Source: JAWXCM01 sp034408745
Lineage (GTDB): Bacteria > Acidobacteriota > Terriglobia > Bryobacterales > Bryobacteraceae
NCBI GenBank assembly: GCA_034408745.1
Contig: JAWXCM010000381.1
Span: 1-26,428 of the forward strand
Reading direction: 5' to 3'
DNA length: 26,428 bases
Shown here: piece after piece, positions 21,752 through 26,428 of the stretch
Layout of the letters: the number at the start of each line of letters is the position of its first letter
How positions within the stretch are numbered: the first letter of the stretch is position 1
Translations under genes and position numbers: made by a program
The notes under the pieces: model-generated
What the model saw: the letters and a program-made list of their open reading frames with translations, nothing else
What the model was told of the DNA's origin: nothing
Database searches by the model: none

Positions 21752-22972
21752 ATGCAACCTGTACCAACGCACAGTTCGGACCTTGCGCCTGATGTACTCG
21801 AACTGTGCTCTGTGTTTGCGGCGGTGTGCCCGGTTCCGACCGCGGCGGTAACCGGAATTGAGCATGAGATCCGATACGTCAACGCCGCCTTTTGCGTTTT
21901 AACCGAACGAAGCAGGGACGAACTGGTGGGCAGGCCGTTTCGCGAGATCGTTCCCGAAAACAAGGAGTGCCTGGCACTGATGAGCCGGGTCAGCCGCACC
22001 GGACGGGCCGAAGCTGTGCCTGGAGAGGAAAGCTCAACCGCCGCATCTTTGATGTGGTCCTACAACATGTGGCCCGCGGTCGCGGAGGACGGAGGAATCG
22101 CCGGAGTCCTCATTCAGGTTACCGAGACCAGGCACGCCCACGAACGGATTGCCGCCGTCAACCAGGCTCTGCTCATCAGCTCACTCCAGCAGCATGAACT
22201 GACGGAGCAGGCCCGCGCGCTCAACATCCGGCTCGCTGCGGACGCAATCTTGCTGCAGCGTTCCGCCGATTCGCTGCAGCGCGCCAATCAGGATCTGGAG
22301 AGGTTCACCTCCGTCGCCAGCCACGACCTTCAGGAACCACTCCGCACCGTCACCGCCTATACCCAGTTGCTGGCCCGGCAGATGGGCCCGCGGCTCCAGC
22401 CGGACGACCAGGTACTGATGCAGTTCATAGTCGACGGGAGCCTCCGGATGAGCGCTCTCATCAAAGATCTCCTCGCTTTCGCACGAATCGGTGACGAAGG
22501 CCAGAGTCGGCAGTCCGTGGATTGCAGCTTCGCGCTGCAGGAGGCGTTGGCGAACCTGAAGGGCAGCATCGACGAAGCTCAGGGAGTGATCACGTCAGAT
22601 TCGCTTCCCTCTGTAACAGCAAACTTCCCGCAGGTGGTGAGGCTCTTTCAGAATCTCGTAGACAATGCCCTGAAATATCGAAAAGCGGGCACCTCACCGG
22701 CGATTCACGTCACCTCAGTCCGCGAAGCAGCAGGGTGGACCATCTCGGTGAGCGACAACGGCATCGGTTTCGATCCGATATATGGCCAGCAAATATTTGG
22801 TGTCTTCAAACGCCTGCACGGCAAACAGTACCCCGGCACGGGTATAGGCCTCGCCACCTGCCAGCGCATTGTCGCTCTGCACGGTGGGAGCATCTGGGCA
22901 ACGGGCGTAGAAGATGTCGGCGCCACATTCTCGTTCATGCTGCCGGACACTCCGCAAGCAATCGGCACTTAA
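21752..22972 (+). CDS. PAS-domain sensor histidine kinase
   Basis: A 406-residue soluble histidine kinase. A PAS domain occupies about residues 20-125 (IRYVNAAFCVLTERSRDELVGRPF is its core). A coiled-coil linker (about 130-185) leads to the HisKA motif FTSVASHDLQEPLRTV with phospho-acceptor H191, then the ATPase domain: N-box around QNLVDNALKYRK, G1 box SDNGIGF (334-340), and G2 box GTGIGL (362-367). There is no transmembrane segment, so it senses a cytoplasmic signal. The ATG at 21752 has AGGGA 4 nt upstream and is 7 nt after the KaiC-like stop. A response regulator is not adjacent. KaiC-like plus PAS kinase pairs are known in many non-cyanobacterial genomes, so the ATPase may signal to or receive signals from this kinase. 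Confidence 0.92.
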   Translation: MQPVPTHSSDLAPDVLELCSVFAAVCPVPTAAVTGIEHEIRYVNAAFCVLTERSRDELVGRPFREIVPENKECLALMSRVSRTGRAEAVPGEESSTAASLMWSYNMWPAVAEDGGIAGVLIQVTETRHAHERIAAVNQALLISSLQQHELTEQARALNIRLAADAILLQRSADSLQRANQDLERFTSVASHDLQEPLRTVTAYTQLLARQMGPRLQPDDQVLMQFIVDGSLRMSALIKDLLAFARIGDEGQSRQSVDCSFALQEALANLKGSIDEAQGVITSDSLPSVTANFPQVVRLFQNLVDNALKYRKAGTSPAIHVTSVREAAGWTISVSDNGIGFDPIYGQQIFGVFKRLHGKQYPGTGIGLATCQRIVALHGGSIWATGVEDVGATFSFMLPDTPQAIGT

Positions 22973-24081
22973 CCGATCAGTTCCGCGTACACCCGGCGGA
23001 AATATCCGTCCGTCATGCCGGCAATGTAATCGCACACCCTCCGGTGCGGCGCCTCTTCGTCCTCACCAGGCACCTGCGCCGGATTCGCCAGCAGATACTC
23101 AAACAGCCTCGCCACATCCGCGGCAGTCGACCGCCGCTCCTGCACCAGCACGTCCGAGTAGTACACATGCCGCCGCAGGAACAGCTTCAGAGCCTGATTC
23201 GTCTCCAGCGCCGTCTCAGTGAACCGCATCAGCCGCTCCGGATGCGCACGTATCTCGGCGACACTCCCCACCCCGGCATCGCGCACGGCGGCAATCGTGC
23301 CGTCCAGCAGCCCCGACACCAGCTGGTCGATCAGCCCCCGCACCGATTCCAGAAACCGCAGCCCCCGGCTCGCCCCGGCAAACTGCGTCTCCACCGCGTC
23401 GTACAGATCCTCATAGTGCGGCACTTCCTCCACGATCTGCTCCATGGTGAAGAAGCCCGCCGAAAACCCGTCGTCCAGATCCGCGGTGTTGTACGCGATC
23501 TCGTCCGCAAGGTCGATGATCTGCGCCTCCAGCGGCGGCCGTTGCCCGGGCAGGTACTCGTCGAGCTCAGGATATTCCCCCGCCTCGAAATCCCGCGAGT
23601 GCTTCGCGATCCCCTCCCTCACCTCAAACGTCAGGTTCAGCCCGGGGAATCGCGCATAGTGCTGCTCCAGCGCGTCCACAATGCGCAGCGAATGCAGATT
23701 GTGATCGAACCGCTCCCCGCAGCGCTGCATCTGGCGGTCGAGTTCTTCTTCGCCCGAGTGCGCAAACGGAGGATGCCCGATGTCGTGCGCCAGCGCCAGC
23801 GCTTCGGTCAGATCCTCATCCAGCCCAAGCGCCGCAGCCACCGTGCGCGACACCTGCGCCACCTCAATGGTGTGCGTCAGCCGGTTGCGGAAATGGTCGT
23901 GGAGGCTGGGACTGAAGACTTGCGTCTTGTCTTCCAGACGCCGAAACGCGCGGGCATGGACAATGCGGTCGCGATCCCGCTGGAAGTCTGTGCGATAGGG
24001 GTGGGGAAATTCAGGAAAGCGGCGTCCGAGACTCTCAGCAACCGGAAACCGGAGATGCGCGAGAGGAGGCACGAACGCCAC
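22969..24081 (-). CDS. dgt: dGTP triphosphohydrolase-like HD-domain protein
   Basis: A 370-residue dNTPase. The HD-domain metal residues are visible: H70 in NRLTHTIEVAQVSRT, H99-D100 in LALAHDIGHPPF, and D193 in IDLADEIAYNTADLDDG. The RAFRRLEDKTQVF motif near residue 45 is conserved in Dgt proteins. It hydrolyses dNTPs to deoxynucleoside and triphosphate, helping to control nucleotide pools and DNA fidelity. The start is GTG at 24081; a TATAAA just 1 nt upstream argues for the alternative GTG at 24072 if transcription starts there, which would cost only three residues. Its TAA overlaps the histidine kinase TAA on the opposite strand (TTAA, 22969-22972), so the convergent genes share bases and have no terminator between them. 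Confidence 0.93.
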   Translation of the reverse strand: MAFVPPLAHLRFPVAESLGRRFPEFPHPYRTDFQRDRDRIVHARAFRRLEDKTQVFSPSLHDHFRNRLTHTIEVAQVSRTVAAALGLDEDLTEALALAHDIGHPPFAHSGEEELDRQMQRCGERFDHNLHSLRIVDALEQHYARFPGLNLTFEVREGIAKHSRDFEAGEYPELDEYLPGQRPPLEAQIIDLADEIAYNTADLDDGFSAGFFTMEQIVEEVPHYEDLYDAVETQFAGASRGLRFLESVRGLIDQLVSGLLDGTIAAVRDAGVGSVAEIRAHPERLMRFTETALETNQALKLFLRRHVYYSDVLVQERRSTAADVARLFEYLLANPAQVPGEDEEAPHRRVCDYIAGMTDGYFRRVYAELIG

Positions 24082-24094
24082 GTTTATAGACCGT

Positions 24095-24799
24095 TTACCG
24101 TGCCGCTGGAATCTCGCTCAGAGTCGAGATGGCCGCGTGGCTGACCGCACTGCGCGACGCCCGCAGCGGCTCCAGAAGCTTGCGTGCTTCAGCCGGGTTC
24201 GACTGCGCCAGCACCTGGCCCAGAGCCAGCGTAGCCTCTTCCTTCGAGACCATGATGGAAGGGTCGTTCATCAAACCGCGCAGCACCTTCTCCGCTTCGT
24301 TGTTCCGGCCCGACGCCTGATAAATGCGCGCCAGCGACAACTTCGCCTGCGAAGAATATTCCGCCTTGCCCGATTCAGACACAATCTTCAGGTGCTTTTC
24401 GGCTTCCTGCAGATTGCCGCTGTCCGCTGCGTTGATGCCCATGTAGTACTCGGCGACCATCGCTTCGGAGCTGCCCGAATGCTTGATCGCGATGTCTTGC
24501 CAAAGCTTCTTCACGGCGGTGTTCTTGGCCGCGGCATCGGGATACGCCACCAGGAAGGGAGTCTCCTTCTGGCCAACCACAGCTTCCTGCGCGCGAATCG
24601 CCGTGCGCAGTGCATCCTGCCGGACGCCCGACTGGTAGCTCATGTACCACCAGGTGCCGGCCGCAAGGGCAATTACACCGAGCGCAATGGCGCCATAACG
24701 GAGGAACTGCGAGCGGTGATCCGCCGCATATTCGACCGAGTGGCCTACCTGCTCTACAAACTTGTCGTGTTTCAGATCGTGACGATGGGCTCTGTCCAA
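24095..24799 (-). CDS. membrane-anchored TPR protein (YfgM-like)
   Basis: A 234-residue protein with a basic N-terminus (HRHDLKHDKF), one transmembrane segment (about 33-57, FLRYGAIALGVIALAAGTWWY) and a C-terminal region of tetratricopeptide-type helices (for example MVAEYYMGINAADSGNLQEAEKHL and KLSLARIYQASGRNNEAEKVL). This is the topology of YfgM/Tol-Pal-associated TPR proteins facing the periplasm. The start is TTG at 24799, with GAGG 8 nt upstream. No membership of a particular complex can be seen. The gene is on the same strand as dgt and only 13 nt upstream of it, so they probably share a transcript; it is divergent from the deaminase gene with 77 bp between them. Confidence 0.8.
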   Translation of the reverse strand: MDRAHRHDLKHDKFVEQVGHSVEYAADHRSQFLRYGAIALGVIALAAGTWWYMSYQSGVRQDALRTAIRAQEAVVGQKETPFLVAYPDAAAKNTAVKKLWQDIAIKHSGSSEAMVAEYYMGINAADSGNLQEAEKHLKIVSESGKAEYSSQAKLSLARIYQASGRNNEAEKVLRGLMNDPSIMVSKEEATLALGQVLAQSNPAEARKLLEPLRASRSAVSHAAISTLSEIPAAR

Positions 24800-24876
24800 G
24801 AAAAAAACCTCAGCGGGAAACCTTTAGATTAGCAGGAAACGGATACGCGCGCCCGATCATCTTCTTTTCGACTTCC

Positions 24877-25374
24877 ATGCCCATTCCACCCGCTGACGAG
24901 TACTTCATGCGCCTTGCCCTGGCCGAAGCCCGCCTCGGCGACCAGACCCCCGGCGCAGGTGAGGTCGGTTGCATCATCGTTCATGACGGCAAAGTCGTGG
25001 CGACCGGACACAATGAGGCGGAACTCCGCCACGATCCTACAGCCCACGCCGAGATTGTCACCCTCCGCCGTCTCGGCGAGGCCTGGAAGACCATCGAGTT
25101 CCCCGGCTGCACCCTGTACTGCACCCTTCAGCCCTGCTCCATGTGTACCGCCGCCTGCGTCTGGGCCAAAATTGGGCGCATCGTATACGGAGCCACCAGG
25201 CGCGACGTCCATCCCATGTACTTCGACGCCAGGCACATTGACCCGGCCGACCTGATCCACGATGCATTCCGCAACAACATCGAAATTTCCGCGGGAGTTC
25301 TTTCCAAAGAATGTACGCATTTTTACTGGGCTCCGGGCGATAATCCTCCCGAGGAGGAAATAAGAAATGAATAG
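24877..25374 (+). CDS. nucleoside deaminase (CDA/TadA fold)
   Basis: A 165-residue zinc deaminase. The HAE motif is at 57-59 (H57, E59) and PCxxC at 86-90 (C87, C90), giving the zinc site. The sequence around HDPTAHAEIVTLRR and IGRIVYGATRRD matches the tRNA adenosine / guanine / cytosine deaminase superfamily. The usual LEPC is LQPC here, and the following FDARHI stretch is closer to guanine- or cytosine-deaminase-like proteins than to TadA, so the substrate is uncertain. The ATG at 24877 is chosen over a much longer open frame upstream because it sits at the family N-terminus; an ATG at 24907 is an alternative. Its 3' end overlaps the VOC gene by 8 nt. Confidence 0.85.
   Translation: MPIPPADEYFMRLALAEARLGDQTPGAGEVGCIIVHDGKVVATGHNEAELRHDPTAHAEIVTLRRLGEAWKTIEFPGCTLYCTLQPCSMCTAACVWAKIGRIVYGATRRDVHPMYFDARHIDPADLIHDAFRNNIEISAGVLSKECTHFYWAPGDNPPEEEIRNE
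25345..25366 (+). promoter_or_regulatory. Shine-Dalgarno of the VOC gene in a small hairpin
   Basis: cctcc (25345-25349) can pair with ggagg (25353-25357) across a 3-nt loop, hiding the strong GAGGAGG that lies 9 nt before the ATG at 25367. The hairpin lies inside the last codons of the deaminase gene, so translating ribosomes would open it. Confidence 0.45.
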
Positions 25375-25804
25375 CCCGGCCGTCAGCGGCATTCTCGAAA
25401 CCGCCCTCTACGTCGCCGACCTCGACCGCTCCCGGGAGTTCTACACCCGTGTCTTCGGCTTTGCCACGGTGGTCAAAATGCCAGATCGCGTCTGTGCGCT
25501 GCGCGTAGCGGGCAGCCAGATCCTGCTCCTGTTCCAGCACGGCTGCTGCACCGAAACGCTGGAGATCCCGGGCGGCCGCATTCCGCCCCACGGCGGCAGC
25601 GGCAAACTGCACTTCGCCTTCCGGATCGAGAAGGACCAGACGGAGGCCTGGCGCGACCGTCTGCTCGACCTCGACATCGCCATCAGCAGTGAAGTGGAAC
25701 TGCCCGGCGGAGCCCGCAGCATCTACTTCCGCGACCCCGACGACCATCTGGTCGAGCTCGCCACCGCCGACATCTGGGACATCTACGCCGCACGTCTGAA
25801 TTGA
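25367..25804 (+). CDS. VOC-superfamily (glyoxalase-like) protein
   Basis: A 145-residue protein of the vicinal oxygen chelate fold. Typical parts are ETALYVADLDRSREFYTRVFG at the start (first beta-alpha-beta unit), GKLHFAFRIEKDQTEAWRDRL in the middle, and SIYFRDPDDHLVELAT near the end, with E of HLVELAT as the usual metal ligand. Such proteins include dioxygenases, lyases and antibiotic-resistance binding proteins; the exact role cannot be assigned from this sequence. The GAGGAGG 9 nt upstream is the strongest ribosome-binding site in the window. It overlaps the deaminase stop by 8 nt, so the two genes are cotranscribed and probably coupled. Confidence 0.9.
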   Translation: MNSPAVSGILETALYVADLDRSREFYTRVFGFATVVKMPDRVCALRVAGSQILLLFQHGCCTETLEIPGGRIPPHGGSGKLHFAFRIEKDQTEAWRDRLLDLDIAISSEVELPGGARSIYFRDPDDHLVELATADIWDIYAARLN

Positions 25805-25830
25805 AAGTGCTCCCTGGGTTGTGATTAACT
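25801..25830 (+). promoter_or_regulatory. candidate promoter of the DUF6807 gene
   Basis: TTGAAA (25801-25806, overlapping the VOC stop), 18-bp spacer, TTAACT (25825-25830), which ends 7 nt before the GTG at 25838. The -10 box lacks the usual second-position A, so it is weak. Confidence 0.4.
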
Positions 25831-25837
25831 CGGGGGT

Positions 25838-26428
25838 GTGAAACTCCTTCTCACCTGCCTGCTGCTGGCGCTGCCCGTGCTCGCCGACGTCAAGATCGAC
25901 CGAAAAGGGGAACAGATCGATGTCACTATCGATGGCGCTCCCTTCACCACTTTCTACTTCGGCAAGGACTTGATGAAGCCCTACCTCCACCCGCTGCGCA
26001 CGGCCGATGGAACCATCATGACTCGACGCTGGCCGATGGAAACCGATGCCGCCGGCCAGTCGAAGGACCACCCGCATCACCAGGGCCTGTGGATCGGCGT
26101 GAACGACGTCAACGGCATCCACTACTGGGAAAATGCCAAACCAGGCCCGAAATGGGGCAAGGTGGCGCTCGAAAAGATCGTCAGCGCGAAGGGCGGCGGC
26201 AAGCAGGGCGTGATCGAAGCCGTCTTCAACTGGACCACTCCCGACGGCAAGGTCGTGCTCCGCGAAGACCGCAAAATGACGTTCTACTCCGGCAGCGGCC
26301 AGAACCGCATGTTCGACGTGGACGCGAAGCTCACGGCAGTTAATGGGCCGGTGAACTTCGGCGACACCAAGGAAGGCTTTTTCGCCATCCGACTCAATGA
26401 CCAGCTCACCGAGAAGAGCAAGGGCGGC
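25838..26428 (+). CDS. secreted DUF6807 (PmoA-like) family protein, 3' end missing
   Basis: The frame from GTG 25838 is open through the last base (197 codons) and runs out of the window. It begins with a signal peptide (MKLLLTCLLLALPVLA, cleavage near residue 16), followed by the family hallmark around SKDHPHHQGLWIGVND and then IHYWENA; the early segment FTTFYFGKDLMKPYLHPL is also typical. DUF6807 proteins, sometimes annotated as methane-monooxygenase PmoA by an old error, are secreted proteins of unknown function common in Acidobacteriota, Bacteroidota and Planctomycetota, usually beside sugar-degrading genes. It is 33 nt after the VOC gene. The GTG start is supported by the signal peptide. 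Confidence 0.85.
   Translation, partial: MKLLLTCLLLALPVLADVKIDRKGEQIDVTIDGAPFTTFYFGKDLMKPYLHPLRTADGTIMTRRWPMETDAAGQSKDHPHHQGLWIGVNDVNGIHYWENAKPGPKWGKVALEKIVSAKGGGKQGVIEAVFNWTTPDGKVVLREDRKMTFYSGSGQNRMFDVDAKLTAVNGPVNFGDTKEGFFAIRLNDQLTEKSKGG

Noticed and set aside
22522..24144. A 540-codon + frame spanning the histidine kinase end and dgt
   Set aside because: It has Arg/His-rich shadow composition; the histidine kinase and dgt carry conserved catalytic residues in their own frames.
1..26428. CRISPR array, tRNA or rRNA genes
   Set aside because: No regularly spaced repeats, no tRNA cloverleaf and no rRNA-like stretch was recognised by eye.

Overview
This is a GC-rich stretch of bacterial chromosome packed with short operons. 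An Acidobacteriota genome, most likely Solibacter/Bryobacterales-like, is the best guess. The reasons are the Oar-type TonB-dependent receptor tail at the left edge, the DUF6807 (PmoA-like) secreted protein at the right edge, the FliA/WhiG-type sigma factor, and the many GTG and TTG starts without a Shine-Dalgarno sequence. I made no database search, so the taxonomy is inference.

Layout. 1-1539: 3' part of an outer-membrane receptor, closed by a clear rho-independent terminator. 1625-3306: an overlapping ATPase plus DUF4276 (TOPRIM-like) pair that resembles OLD-like defence modules; the second gene is cut by one in-frame TGA. 3320-7647: SGNH hydrolase, folC, an lysophospholipid acyltransferase (plsC-like) and sppA, all on +. 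7669-8571 (-): sigma factor, with a 400-bp palindrome-rich, AT-rich region upstream. 8985-11051 (-): Gfo/Idh/MocA oxidoreductase and a TonB-like protein. 11122-13509 (+): MrfA/YprA-type helicase. 13510-14280: gene-poor, with decayed coding remnants. 14281-16688 (-): a protein of unknown family translationally coupled to two tandem paralogous methyltransferases. 16812-17741 (+): 1-phosphofructokinase-family sugar kinase. 17742-19475 (-): Cys-rich protein, CbiX-like chelatase and ferredoxin-NADP-reductase-like flavoprotein, overlapping end to end. 19500-19655 (+): a 51-residue protein. 19776-22972 (+): a four-reading-frame unit with a possible leader peptide, an unknown 143-residue protein, a double-domain KaiC-like ATPase and a PAS histidine kinase. 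22969-24799 (-): dGTPase-like HD hydrolase and a membrane-anchored TPR protein. 24877-26428 (+): nucleoside deaminase, VOC protein and the start of a DUF6807 protein.

How genes work together. The most system-like unit is the KaiC-like operon: a signalling ATPase, a histidine kinase and an unknown small protein, coupled by start/stop overlaps and without kaiA or kaiB in view. The ATPase/DUF4276 pair looks like a damaged defence module. The CbiX/flavoprotein/Cys-rich trio suggests metal or tetrapyrrole redox chemistry.

A window-wide signal is a TANNNT -10-like box 6-7 nt before several start codons (1625, 3320, 11122, 16812, 19500). This is the signature of leaderless mRNAs and it supports otherwise doubtful GTG/TTG starts.
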